Positions 49,122-59,494 of a DNA stretch of 64,000 nucleotides are shown here, in pieces. The stretch's first letter is position 1. Every line of letters begins with the position of its first letter. This DNA comes from Flabesymbios commensalis (Eukaryota; Annelida; Polychaeta; Terebellida; Flabelligeridae): the NCBI GenBank assembly GCA_964017125.1, contig OZ024908.1, positions 61,077,521 through 61,141,520 on the forward strand. Direction: 5' to 3'. A program made the translations under genes and the position numbers. The notes below the pieces were generated by a model. The model had not been told where the DNA came from. It saw only the letters and a program-made list of their open reading frames with translations, and searched no databases.

Positions 49122-49439
49122 GGAGTAAAGAACGCAAACAAACCGTTATGTGGTGTGCGCTGCTACACACGTTGGCTGCACTGTAAATATTGCTCATTTT
49201 CCACGCAGTAACATAATAATTATCACTAATCATTCTTCATTTAAACATGTTGAACAGGTCTACACATTTTGTTTCGGTAGTAACCGTTGTTCCCTTCACT
49301 GTGCTTAATATTGGCTTAGCTACTAATTAGTGCTTTTTATCATGATTGTTAGTGTTTTATTTAGTATATACAGTGTGTGTGTCGAATAGTATGGTGTTAG
49401 ATAGAATGTCACAGCTGTTATTTCATGAAGCATATCACA

Positions 49440-49513
49440 TTCTCTATACTGAGACTCTACGATGGTGGACCAACGTTAAACCGACATTGATTCAACGTCT
49501 TGTGTTTGCTGGT
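49440..49513. mobile_element. CCCAGCAAACAC-family MITE, right half
   Basis: ACGATGGTGGACCAACGTTA, then CGACATTGATTCAACGTCTT and GTGTTTGCTGG. The left half is lost. Confidence 0.6.
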
Positions 49514-49544
49514 TTATTATTCATCGGACATTTCTGGTCTAATC

Positions 49545-49640
49545 CCAGCAAACACGACACATCTACCCAATGTTTGACCAATGTTGGCCCAACGTCGTAC
49601 ATTGGTCAAACATTGGGTAGATGTGTCGTGTTTGCTGGGA
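49545..49640. mobile_element. CCCAGCAAACAC-family MITE, 96-bp almost perfect palindrome
   Basis: CCCAGCAAACACGACACATC and GATGTGTCGTGTTTGCTGGG are exact inverses; the arms continue inward (TACCCAATGTTTGACCAATG / CATTGGTCAAACATTGGGTA) to a short centre around GTTGGCCCAACGTCGTA. No mismatch is seen in the outer 40 bp of each arm. Confidence 0.85.
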
Positions 49641-50605
49641 TTGTGCCTGACTTACATGACAGAATTGATATTATTTCGCCCGTCCATTGTTACTAATCTA
49701 GAGGCTTAAAGTAGCTGGGTCGTTTTCTTCACAGATCAATAATATTTACGTTGTGTCAATATTTACTTTGTGTCAATAAAATATCTGTCTGTCTGTGTGG
49801 CAGACCCCACTCCTGTTGACTTTGAGTTGACATGGAGTGGGCCCACAATGTGTACACGGCGAATCGTGACGACCCGTCTACTTTTAAAGAACGTCATTGA
49901 GAAAAGACACGTTTTACTTAGTCGTTAGTATTTTCGGATTGTAGACTAATAGTATTTATTCCGATGTTTGAACAACTGCCTCATACTGATCAGTAGTAGA
50001 GTCCCAAATCTGTTTAATGTTGGTCCACCGTATGCGACACTGGGCCAATATTAAAACAACATTGCTGCTGTTATGCAAGGAATAATTTGCTTCAGAAAAA
50101 TTGTGTAGCAGTTTAGCATACTGGCATGTGTCAAGCTATCATTCACCATGCGAAAAACTGCTACACCAACATACTATTGTGTAGCATTTGCCCAAAATTG
50201 TGTAGCAAACTGCACCGCTACACCAGACAAATTATTCCCTGTTATGGTTGAGGTTGTTTTTATTGTACAGTGATAACAAGACTTGGAGCTGACTGATCAA
50301 TTATTAATGCTCATCACTATTAGACAAATAATTATGTATTTGAGTAACAAATTTTGGATGAAACCTGGAATCCAGCTGATATCATTTACCAATGTTGACC
50401 CTAATCAAATTGTGGTCAACGCTGTATATTGTTACGTAGTATGGCTTTGTGAATTAGCATGCATACAAGATAAAATAAGAATTCATGATAATCCTGGCCT
50501 AATAAACATTGGAGTGTTTGAAACGAACCAGCGAGAAAATAGTATGGCTCAAATAAATTATAATCCATGATAACGCATTGTTGTAGCTTTAACAGGATTG
50601 TTATC
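49641..50605. other. Intergenic, one MITE fragment
   Basis: A CCCAGCAAACAC-family core (TTAATGTTGGTCCACCGTAT and ACTGGGCCAATATTAAAACA) lies at 50008-50066. Nearby, TGTGTAGCAG, GCTACACC and TGTGTAGCA words recur at 50103-50225, a short degenerate inverted cluster. No gene is supported. Confidence 0.5.
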
Positions 50606-50970
50606 ACCTCTGCTAAAAGAGGTTATGGTTTTGGTTCTGAACGGATTTGCATGAAATTTTAACCCTTAGAGCACTGAGCAACGAAATTTAGCAAAATTTA
50701 TATTTTCATCCACTTGAAGTTGTGTCTCGCTACAGCGATCCACAACTTCAAGTGACTGAAAAATTGTGTTCTTTGTGAAATTCAGATCCCAACATATATC
50801 AGTGTTTTCAGATTGAAAGCGTATTTTATTTTTAACTACTTGTTATACGGGTGCTATCAAAAACACAGAATGTCAACTGTTGTCGACATCAGTGTTCTAA
50901 GGGTCAGCAGAGGTGTGTCTCGGGCTGAGGAACAATCCATTAAATTTTGGGGATGATGACAGATGGCTGA
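50606..50970 (+). repeat. Dispersed repeat, second copy, split by a TTAA MITE
   Basis: CACCTCTGCTAAAAGAGGTTATGG, ACGGATTTGCATGAAATTTT, then after the insertion GCAGAGGTGTGTCTCGG, CAATCCATTAAATTTTGGGG and GATGAT. The same order of words occurs unbroken at 23190-23530. Confidence 0.6.
50659..50906. mobile_element. TTAA-type MITE, type E
   Basis: Starts TTAACCCTTAGAGCACTGAG and ends ATCAGTGTTCTAAGGGTCA. The hairpin TCCACTTGAAGTTGTGTCTC / GATCCACAACTTCAAGTGAC is intact. It is inserted in the dispersed repeat. Confidence 0.75.
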
Positions 50971-51093
50971 CCAACTCTAGTTTGTATATATTTCTGATTA
51001 TATGTTTCTACACAATATGCGCCCATAAGAATGGCAACTATTGCAAATACTGGACTTTTAACCAGAATCGCATTCAGAGTGTTTAATTTTTCA

Positions 51094-51324
51094 TTAACCC
51101 TTTGACTTCCAGGCCGGGGTGCATGCCAGGATCCAGATATACTGGTGTAGGAGTTCTATTTTTCGTCATTTGAAGCTGGAATTGCTAACGCAATTTCCAG
51201 CTTCAAATGACGAAAAATACATAAATGTAGTATATATTTGACGAAAATTGGTGTCATTTTATGGTTACGTTCATTGACGAATGACGACGGAAATTTCCGT
51301 CATGTATGGTAGTGAAAAGGTTAA
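51094..51324. mobile_element. TTAA-type MITE, type C variant
   Basis: Ends TTAACCCTTTGACTTCCAGG and GTAGTGAAAAGGTTAA. The hairpin TTTTTCGTCATTTGAAGCTG, loop GAATTGCTAACGCAATTTC, CAGCTTCAAATGACGAAAAA is perfect in its arms. Confidence 0.8.
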
Positions 51325-51862
51325 CCCGCTTTTTACAAGGTTCTGTGGTTGATTGCATATATTACGCTTTATTGTTAATTATAATACACTGATTACTTTG
51401 TATAACACAATAAATTATATATTTTTTGTGCTATGCTAGTGTGATTTTACCACTATTTACATTTTACATTATGTTTAATTCGGTGATTTAATATTCTACA
51501 TTCTGTTGTAGACACTATAGCAGTTTATTTCTAGATTTACTGCAACTTTAGTGCTCTTGAAATCTGAATGGAAATCAGGCGTCATATGTGAACTTTATAA
51601 ACATGACAGTTTATATATATATAATGTATTTTTGTGATGATGCAAAATAAATCTTGTGAAGCTTCAATGTTTTGATAATCGATATATTTATTACCACTAT
51701 ACTTACAATAATTTTGTGCACAAGTTAATCAGTAGGCCCATGTGCCGGAAGTCGACCTGTAATCAATCAATTACCTCACTTGCAGAAAAAATATCTCACG
51801 TGCAAAAATCTGCTAATCGCCACTGACATTCAGTTGTGATTAAATTATATTTTAAATGTTAT

Positions 51863-52103
51863 TTAACCCTTACAGCGCGGGATCGACTTTAGACGTCATA
51901 ATCTGACGTCCGTAGACGTCAGATTTTGAGTAAACTTTATATAGTTTAATATTATTGTGGCCGTAGACCCACAACCTATGTATACACACGAAGCAGAAAG
52001 AGCGCTCTAACTAGGACATTTATGATTATTTCAAATTGAAAAAAAACTGCTCGGTCCCTATGGTTTATATAAAAATGTGTCGGTTCTTAAAGTGCTAAAA
52101 GGT
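51863..52103 (+). mobile_element. TTAA-type MITE, type D
   Basis: Starts TTAACCCTTACAGCGCGGGA, has ATCTGACGTCCGTAGACGTC, GGCCGTAGACCCACAACCTA and the type-D body. The right end is worn. Confidence 0.7.
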
Positions 52104-52168
52104 ATCCTTCGATACATATGCTGTTGTTTTAGTTTCGTTGAGTGCCCATGGATTTTCCTACTGATGTC

Positions 52169-52420
52169 TTAACCCTTCCAAGCCTGAATTCACCATATGC
52201 ATCTTCATCTACTACAAGCCGCGAATTGCTGTCGCAATTCTCGACTTGTAGTGGATGAAGATGATTTGATGTGGGTGATAAATTAAAGAAAATTGCCATA
52301 CATTGGTAAACCAGTTTTATGGAAATTTTCGTTCTAAAACCTTTTGCTGTAGGAAAATTAGGTCTGTTTCTAGGGATGTAAAATAATGCTTTAATGCATC
52401 GTGAGGGCTTAAATGGTTAA
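52169..52420 (+). mobile_element. TTAA-type MITE, type A, complete
   Basis: Starts TTAACCCTTCCAAGCCTGAA and ends GAGGGCTTAAATGGTTAA. The hairpin ATCTACTACAAGCCGCGAAT, TGCTGTCGCA, ATTCTCGACTTGTAGTGGAT is intact. Best reference copy of type A. Confidence 0.8.
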
Positions 52421-52782
52421 ACTTGGCTACGTCAACTCCGTCTGACAATGTGGAAGATTTACTTTAGGTTGATTGTGGACTCGTGCTAGGTTCGACCCGT
52501 GTACATTATGGGCACTTTAAAATTGTATTTATGTAATTTTAATAATTGCTTAGTGATTGGACATTAGGATAAAATATATTTTCAAATCACATATTTCCGG
52601 AATCCTATTCAAGTAGCAGAGATGTAATTATGCATTAGAATAAAATTCGTTTATGGCCAAATTCATAATAACCGATTTGAATTCAATGGAACGTATGAGC
52701 TTCTGTAAATTGTTCCAGAATTTAGTCTTGCTGGAAAAAAAATTCCAAAATGTTCTAAACTTTTCTCTTGGTTTATAATAAT

Positions 52783-53160
52783 TAACATATTACCTAATTA
52801 AGACCCAATTAGGGCACTCTGTCCACCATTCACAAGAAATGCTTCTCCTCCCTCAATTCTTATGCGAGTTTAATTCTGTTTGGTTTGTTTCAAATAACGC
52901 GGGCCTGTGTATTAAACGTTATCACGGATTTTAGAAATATTAATTATTAATTAATATATGACCTAATTAGGACCCAATTATGGCACTCTGTCCACAATTC
53001 ACAAGAAATGCTTCTCCCTCAATTCTTATCCGATTTCAATTTTGTTTAGTTTATTTGAAAGAGCTTGTGCATGTGCATAGAACTGCCTCATAAATTTCAG
53101 AAATTTTAATTTGTAATCAACTTGATCTAATTAAGGATGAGCTTCTGTGTCATTGACATT
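52783..53160 (+). repeat. Tandem repeat, two and a half units of about 175 bp
   Basis: ACCTAATTAAGACCCAATTA (near 52792) and ACCTAATTAGGACCCAATTA (near 52969) start the units; each continues with GGCACTCTGTCCAC and CACAAGAAATGCTTCTC. A third start (GATCTAATTAAGGATGAGC) is near 53124. Confidence 0.75.
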
Positions 53161-53660
53161 CTGGTCGTTACAACAATGTTGAAAGCAAAGTATACATTTT
53201 TTATTTAATGAGCTAGCAGAAGGCTATTTAAAGCTGAAAGATAAATTTTGTTGCTTCCACTGTGAATATTATACGTTTTATTAGAAACAATATAGTAAAC
53301 TATATTATAACACGCGTAATTGATACCTTTCACACTTCTTAGCTCTACACATATGCTACTATATTAAAGGTGTAGTCAACTGTCAAAATTCGCGGGACAA
53401 GGGTCCCCCAGAAGGCAATAGTGCCCGTGGGTAGGCCAAGGCCCTATTCCATAATAATACTAAATATGCGTTTCATACCCAAAGCCTCATTAAGAGCAAG
53501 TTCTCAAATCACAGCAAGTTCATATATACTTGAGCGACATCTATGAGTTGATTAATTCAAAGCCCTTGACCTTTGCCCCTACGTGGTCGCCTACTTGCAA
53601 ACAAACTGACTGTATTACTGCGGGGATTTGGAAACTGCTTGACCCCAAGCTTGTATTATC

Positions 53661-53769
53661 ACCCAGTAAACACAAAACATTTTTATGACTTTATGCAATG
53701 TTGGACCAACGTCGAAGACGTTGGGCCGACATTGTATAATCGTTATACAAATGTCTTGTGTTTGCTGGG
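53661..53769. mobile_element. CCCAGCAAACAC-family MITE
   Basis: CCCAGTAAACACAAAACATT and AATGTCTTGTGTTTGCTGGG flank the core TTGGACCAACGTCGAAGACG. The reading frame through it is a repeat product. Confidence 0.8.
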
Positions 53770-53794
53770 CAGGAGGACTTTCTCTCAAACATTG

Positions 53795-53885
53795 TACATT
53801 TATCTAATGTTGGTTCAATGTTGGGCCAGCGTCGCAGACGTTGGCCTAGCTCTAAAACAGCATTGGATCAATGTCTCGTTTGAGT
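53795..53885. mobile_element. CCCAGCAAACAC-family MITE, diverged
   Basis: TTGGTTCAATGTTGGGCCAG, CGTCGCAGACGTTGGCC and AACAGCATTGGATCAATGTC are the family core; the outer ends are lost. Confidence 0.65.
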
Positions 53886-54149
53886 AGTATCTTGTAATCA
53901 GTTCAGTGGCTATATTAATGCCGTCAATCTGTACTCAATAGGCTAATGTTGGCCTACACTTGACCTCCCAGGCATGCGCGATTTGTAGCTGGATGATTCT
54001 TTAAGCATTTAAATGATATCTTGAAAAATTGTGTACATTTACTTATATGTAAAACGTTGTATCATAAACCTCCAGAGTTTAAAAACAAAGAATGTTACTT
54101 GTATTAATTCCTAGGCTGCATCAATTTTTCGGAAAGTTCTGTAAATTAT

Positions 54150-54385
54150 CCGGGTCTTGGCGGCCATCTTTAATCTTTTTTTCGTCAAATTCGGATCTTC
54201 TCACCCTGATAACTTTAAAGCCGATACACTCAATTTTCAATGTAGGCCCTACTGCAATACTTAGACGGCATTATTTTTTTGTATAAAGTTAGCAAAAAGA
54301 TGCTGGACATGGTGGCTATCTTCGATTTTATTTCGTCAAATTAGGACCTTGTCACCATGATAACTTCAAAGCCGCTTGTCCAATA
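54150..54385 (+). repeat. Two degenerate units with GGCGGCCATCTT
   Basis: Units start TTGGCGGCCATCTTTAATCT (54157) and ATGGTGGCTATCTTCGATTT (54309). Each has TTTCGTCAAATT, CACC(C/A)TGATAACTT and AAAGCCG. Same style as the repeat at 38385-38880. Confidence 0.6.
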
Positions 54386-54741
54386 TGGTCAGTCCAGCTC
54401 TCTAGAATACCTCTAGCCATTATCACCAGTAAAACAAGACCATCGATTCTGTCTGTCTGAGGAAATTGTTATATGTTAGCCAATGAATTAGTTAGAGACT
54501 GCTTAACATTGCTAAGCCATTAGCTAGGCTCCGTAAAAAATAGAGCATGTAAAATGATCTTAGTGGTAGGAATTAGCAAGCTCTTTTATGCCATCATTAA
54601 GAAGATTAATTATACAACTAAAAGGGTGTCTTGCGCTAGAAGTTTCCATTGTACCTGATTTAAATAACGATGCAGGTGGCATGTTGGTACAATGAGCCAT
54701 ACAAATTACTGCTATTCAAGATATAAATATATAAAACTCAG
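54386..54741. other. Intergenic, nothing recognised
   Basis: No repeat or coding signal noticed. Confidence 0.5.
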
Positions 54742-54911
54742 TGACGGATCCAGGGTCTAAAGAAAGGGGGCGCCCGGGGTTTTGGGGCTCCTGCCCCCAA
54801 GATTTTTTTTGGTAAATATTAGCCAATTTAGGGGACTTTTTTTAAGTATTTGGCGAAAATAATGAGGGGGCGCGCTCCATGCGCCCCCCCCCCCTCTGGA
54901 TCCGCCACTAA
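54742..54911 (+). mobile_element. GTGGCGGATCC-type MITE, copy 1
   Basis: The ends CAGTGACGGATCCAGGG and CTCTGGATCCGCCACTA are inverted. The interior has GGGGGCGCCC, TTAGCCAATTTAGGGGACTT and a second GGGGGCGCGC block ending in a C run. Elements with GTGGCGGATCC ends are common in invertebrate genomes. Confidence 0.65.
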
Positions 54912-55367
54912 AACTTGATCATTTGACAAATGGTACATTCCATATTTAGTACATTCCACATATTTAGGATGTCAATAAAATCACGAGTTTGCTGATCGTC
55001 AGGGGGGAAGTGTTTCTGAATACTGATGTATGTTTACAGACTGCATCAAAATATATCCTAATATTCTCATCAGGCCGTATAGACTCGCGTATACTTGACT
55101 TGCAGTAATTAAAGATGCACTGCCAGTTTAAAAAAAGTGGCGAATGTGCTTACCATATGTGCGACTAGTTCAAAATTGTTAATTTTCAGATTCAAAATTG
55201 CCGCCGCTCGCTTGTAACTGTGACCGAGTCGCTGGTTTCTCTTGCAATGTTAAATAGGGCCTAAATAAACATATTATTATTATATTATTATTATTGTATT
55301 ATTTGGCGCTGATGACTAATTCATCTCTAATGGCCCATTTTTAGCCCGGCTAATTTCGCAAGTCATA
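54912..55367. other. Intergenic, TAT microsatellite only
   Basis: A short (TAT)n run lies at 55270-55300. Otherwise nothing is recognised. Confidence 0.5.
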
Positions 55368-58300
55368 GGGTAGGATGGGGCAAAACGCCTACCGTAAGCT
55401 TTTTAAGCTGTAGTTATGTACTACCAAACCTCTAGGAAAACATGTAGTCCAGCATACGTTGGATACTAAATTGCACTATCCACTACCCTGATGTTACATT
55501 CCCTACTTATTAATTCTTGTTCTCCAAATGCAAAAATACATGGTGGGCGTTTTGCCCCATCCGCTACCTAACATAATAATACACTGTCCATGACCTTAGG
55601 TTGACCATATTATCAGTGTGGTTAAAGCAAATTCAATAGAAAGACAGGTTCAAGTGAAAGTCAGACGGACTAGCAGTAGCCTGAGTGTGAAATGGGCCAG
55701 CAGTAGCCTGAGTGTGAGACAGGCCATGCAGTAGCCTGAGTGTGAGATGGGCCGACAGCCTGAGACAGGTCAGTAGCCTGAGTGTGAGACAGGCCAGAAG
55801 CCTGGGCGTGAGACGGGCCAGTAGTACCCTGGGCGTGAGATGGGCCAGAAGTAGGCTGAGCATGTGTGTCAGATGGGCCTGCAGTTGCTTGAGTGTGAGA
55901 TGGGCCAGTAGCCTGAGAGTGGTATGGGCCAGCAGTAGGCTTAGCCTGAGTGTGAGACGGGCCAGCAGTAGCCTGAGTGTGGGACAGATCAGTAGCCTGA
56001 TTGTGAGTTGGGCCAGCAGTAGCTTGAGTGTGAGATGGGCCAGCAGTAGCCTCAGTGTGAGATGGGCCAGTAGCCTGAGCGTGGGATGGGCCAGCAGTAG
56101 GCTTAGTCTGAGTGTTAGACGGGCCAGCAGTAGGCTGAGTGTGAGACGGGCCAGTAGCCTGAGTGTGAAATGAGCCAGTAGTAGCATGATGGTGAGATGG
56201 GCCAGTAGCCTGAGTGTGAGATGGGCCAGTAGTAGCCTGAGTGTGAGATGGGCCACCAGTAGCCTGAGTGTGAAATGGGCCAGCAGTAGCATGAGTGTGA
56301 GATGGGCCAGTAGCCTGAGTGTGAGATGGGTCAGCAGTAGCCTTAATGTGAGATGGGCCAGCAGTAGCCTGAAGGTGAGATAGGCCAGTAGCCTGAGTGT
56401 GAGATGGGTCAGCAGTAGCCTAAGTGTGAGACGGTCCAGCAGTAGCCTGTGTGTGAGATGGGCCAGCAGTAGCCTGAGTGTGAGATGGTCCAGCATTAGC
56501 CTGAGTGTAAAATGGGCTAGCAGTAGCCTGGGTGTGAGATGAGCCAGCTGCAGCCTGAGTGTAAGATAGGCCAGCAGTAGCCTGAGTTTAAGATGGGCTA
56601 GCAATAGCCTGAGTGTGAGATGGGCCAGCAGTAGCCTGAGTTTGCGATGGGCCAGTAGCCTGAGTGTGAGATGGGTTAACAGTAGCCTGAGTGTGAGATG
56701 GGCCAGCAGTAGCCTGAGTGTGAGATGGTCCAATAGCCTAAGTGCGGGATGTGCCGTGTCAGCAGTAGCCTGAGTGTGAGATGGGCCAGCTGTATCCCGA
56801 ATGTGAGCTGGGCCGGCAGTATCCTGAGTGTGAGATGGGCCAGCAGTAGCCTGAGTGTGAGATGGGCCAGCAGTAGGCTGAGTGTGAGACGGGCCAGTAG
56901 CCTGAGTGTGAAATGGGCCAGTAGTAGCCTGATGGTGAGATGTGCCAGTAGACTGAGTGTGAGATGGGCAACCAGTAGTCTGAGTGTGAAATGGGCCAGC
57001 AGTAGCCTGAGTGTGAGATGGGTCAGTAGCCTGAGTGTGAGATGGGCCAGTAGTAGCATGATGGTGAGATGTGCCAGTAGACTGAGTGTGAGATGGGCAA
57101 CCAGTAGCCTGAGTGTGAGATGGGCCAGCAGTAGCCTGAGTGTGAGATGGGTCAGTAGCCTGAGTGTGAGATGGGCTAACAGTAGCCTGAGAAGTGAGAT
57201 GGGCCAGCAGTAGCCTGCGTGTGAGAAAGGGGCCAGCATTAGCCTGAGTGTGAGATGGGTCGGTAGCCTCAGTGTGAGATGGGCCAGCGGTAGCCCGAGT
57301 GTGCGATGGGCCAGTAGCCTTAGCGTGAGATGAGCCAGTAACCTTAGTGTGAGATGGGCCAACAGTAGCATGAAGGTGAGATGGGCCAGCAGTAGCCTAA
57401 GTGTGCGATGGGCCAGTAGCCTGAGTGTGAGACGTGCAAGTAGCCTGAGAGTGTGATGGTCTAGCAGTAGCCTGAGTGTGAGATGTGCCAGTAGCCTGAG
57501 TGTGAGATGAGCCAGCAGTAGCCTGAGTGTGAGATGAGCCAGCTGTAGCCTGAGTGTGAGATCAGCCAGCAGTAGCCTGGGTGTGAGATGGGCCAGCAGT
57601 AGCCTAAGTGTGCGATGTGCCAGTAGCCTGAGTGTGAGACGTGCAAGTAGCCTGAGAGTGTGATGGGCCAGCAGTAGCCTGAGTGTGAGACGTGCAAGTA
57701 GCCTGAGTGTGAGATGGGCCAGCAGTACCATGAGTGTAAGATGGGCCAGCAGTAGCCTGAGTGTGAGATGGGCCAGCAGTAGCCTAAGTGTGAGATGGGC
57801 CAGCAGTAGCCTGAGTGTGAGATGGGCCAGCAGTAGCCTGAGTGTGAGATGGGCCAGCAGTAGCCTGAGTGTGAGATGGGCCAGCAGTAGCCTGAGTGTG
57901 AGATGGGCCAGCAGTAGCCTGAGTGTGAGATGGGCCAGCAGTAGCCTGAGTGTGAGATGGGCCAGTAGCCTCGAGTAGCCTGATTACGAATCCAGATCAG
58001 GATCACCCATAAAATTATTTATGATAGTCAAAAGGGGCAAAACGCCCACCTGCCTGGGGCAAAACGCCGACGTGGGCGTTTTGCCCCACACTATGGTAGG
58101 CGTTTTGCCCCAATTGGAAACAGAGAAAGTTTCTAAATGTTGTCACGTGACCATGTATATCTTCCAATGGAAACCACATTGCATCGGTACCCAACACTAG
58201 TAGCTTCGGATGTACCCCGGTTACTAGTGGTTCTCAGTATCCCTTGGGCCTTGAGAGACTAGTAGTGCTCGCATTTACCAAGGATTGTGTTACATTATGT

Positions 58301-58371
58301 ACTTAGCATGTATACACAACACTGTTTTTGCCTCACCTGGGCGTTTTGCCCCACCCCACCCTACATGTATA
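55368..58371. mobile_element. GGGGCAAAACGCC inverted-repeat element containing a minisatellite
   Basis: The left end GTAGGATGGGGCAAAACGCC is the inverse of the right end GGGCGTTTTGCCCCACCCCA followed by CCCTAC. Further internal copies of the word, in both orientations, sit near 55547 (GGCGTTTTGCCCCATCC), 58034, 58054, 58074 and 58098. The middle is a 2.3 kb minisatellite. No transposase frame is present. Superfamily unassigned; it resembles the element at 4132-4669 in having a GGGGC-headed word repeated inside. Confidence 0.6.
55665..57975 (+). repeat. Minisatellite, 27-bp and 24-bp units, about 88 copies
   Basis: The 27-bp unit is GATGGGCCAGCAGTAGCCTG plus AGTGTGA; a 24-bp form lacks one of the CAG/AGT triplets. 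Both lengths are multiples of three, so several frames stay open on both strands (WASSSLSVR on +, LTLRLLLAH and PISHSGYCW on -). I treat these frames as by-products. Units at 57720-57975 are nearly identical while those at the left are mixed, so the array was homogenised recently at its right side. Confidence 0.9.
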
Positions 58372-58556
58372 TGAATGATTTGATAATCATGGAGTACGCG
58401 TGAAAAATAGGCCTATATATATGGGCCTAAGCATCAGTTCTTACTGTGGAGAAAGATGATATTCGTCAAGTATTAGTGGATTCATTCTTAATACGTTTCT
58501 CCTCGTTCTACTCCGTTCTCCAGAACGTAATGCGAACTAGTTCAGTGTGACTGGGC

Positions 58557-58728
58557 CATTAGACGCGGAATCAGAGGGGGCGCAGGGGGCGACGCACACT
58601 CTTTCTTTTTAACTAATTATTTGATAAGTCCCCTAAATTGGCCTGGATAGGGCCTATGTCAAAAAAATATTGGGGGCAAACCCCCACGCCCCCTCCTTTT
58701 TCAAATCCTGAATCCGCCCCTCTCCATA
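58557..58728 (-). mobile_element. GTGGCGGATCC-type MITE, copy 2 (inverted)
   Basis: The ends TTAGACGCGGAATCAGAGGG and CCTGAATCCGCCCCTCTCC are inverted, and the interior has CCCCTAAATTGG, inverse to copy 1 at 54742. Confidence 0.6.
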
Positions 58729-59150
58729 ATGTATTTGTCTAGTAGGCCAACCATCGATACAATCAGTTATAATCTCACTTACTTATATCAAACAAAAAAT
58801 TATATTAGAACAGAAGAGTTAAATCGTTTTCTTATTGGAAAAAATAACAATGTTTTGAAAATGACAGATCCGAAAATGGCGTAAAGTCATTGAAAATATT
58901 GGCTGAGCGGAACACTCTCAATGTATTTGGTACGTCCATTCCGGGATTTCCCAGCTGATGGTAAAATCGTCTGAGATATTTTCGGTTCGGACTATTCTGG
59001 CAAATTTCCATATGGAACTAGATGGTGCAACGACTAAATAAAACCACCGCTAAAAGCTATTTTTAACGGCAAATATATAGAAAAGTAAACTGCGCAATTG
59101 CCAGAGGGTTGTCGTATTTACTTTAAACCAGCAAAGAAGCTAGGCCCCTA
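58729..59150. other. Intergenic, nothing recognised
   Basis: No repeat or coding signal noticed. Confidence 0.5.
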
Positions 59151-59218
59151 TACGTTAAACCAATGTTGTTTTAATGTTGAGCCAGCGTGGCAGGCGTTGG
59201 ATCAACATTGAAATGACA
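59151..59218. mobile_element. CCCAGCAAACAC-family core
   Basis: ACGTTAAACCAATGTTGTTT, TTGAGCCAGCGTGGCAGGCG and GATCAACATTGAAATGACAT are core arms; ends are lost. Confidence 0.6.
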
Positions 59219-59281
59219 TAGGCCCTATCTGTATGAAATTCCAGCTATAGGCCTACTCTCCTCATACTAGGCCTACTTCAG

Positions 59282-59362
59282 TGTTGAGTTAATGCTGGGC
59301 CAGTGTCACAGACGGTGGTCCAAATTAAAACAGCATTGGCTCAACGTCTCTATGTTTACTGG
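59282..59362. mobile_element. CCCAGCAAACAC-family MITE, right part
   Basis: TTAATGCTGGGCCAGTGTCA, TTAAAACAGCATTGGCTCAA and TCTATGTTTACTGGGA. Confidence 0.65.
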
Positions 59363-59386
59363 GACCTGTCTTGTACAGTCTGCATG

Positions 59387-59494
59387 TATTCTCGTACAAG
59401 TTACGATATATTGTATGGTTCGGATTGGTCGAGATGGCCATCTCGACCAATCCGAAGCTTACAATATATCGTATTAAACTTGTACGAGAATACG
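59387..59494. mobile_element. Palindrome with CCGTATTCTCGTACAAGTTA ends, copy 2
   Basis: ATTCTCGTACAAGTTACGAT and AACTTGTACGAGAATACGG are the ends; the centre GGTCGAGATGGCCATCTCGA is a perfect inner palindrome not present in copy 1 (34162-34255). Confidence 0.75.

Noticed and set aside
31473-53887. Several short frames with a shared [14 protein letters not shown]-like peptide at 31473, 33967, 47782, 49346 and 53573
   Set aside because: Each lies exactly on a CCCAGCAAACAC-family palindrome. The common peptide is the translation of the MITE, not a protein family.
55633-57731. Open frames of about 350 codons on the - strand (leucine-rich) and shorter ones on the + strand
   Set aside because: They are translations of a 24/27-bp minisatellite whose unit lacks stops in several frames. 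There is no unique sequence, domain or splice context.
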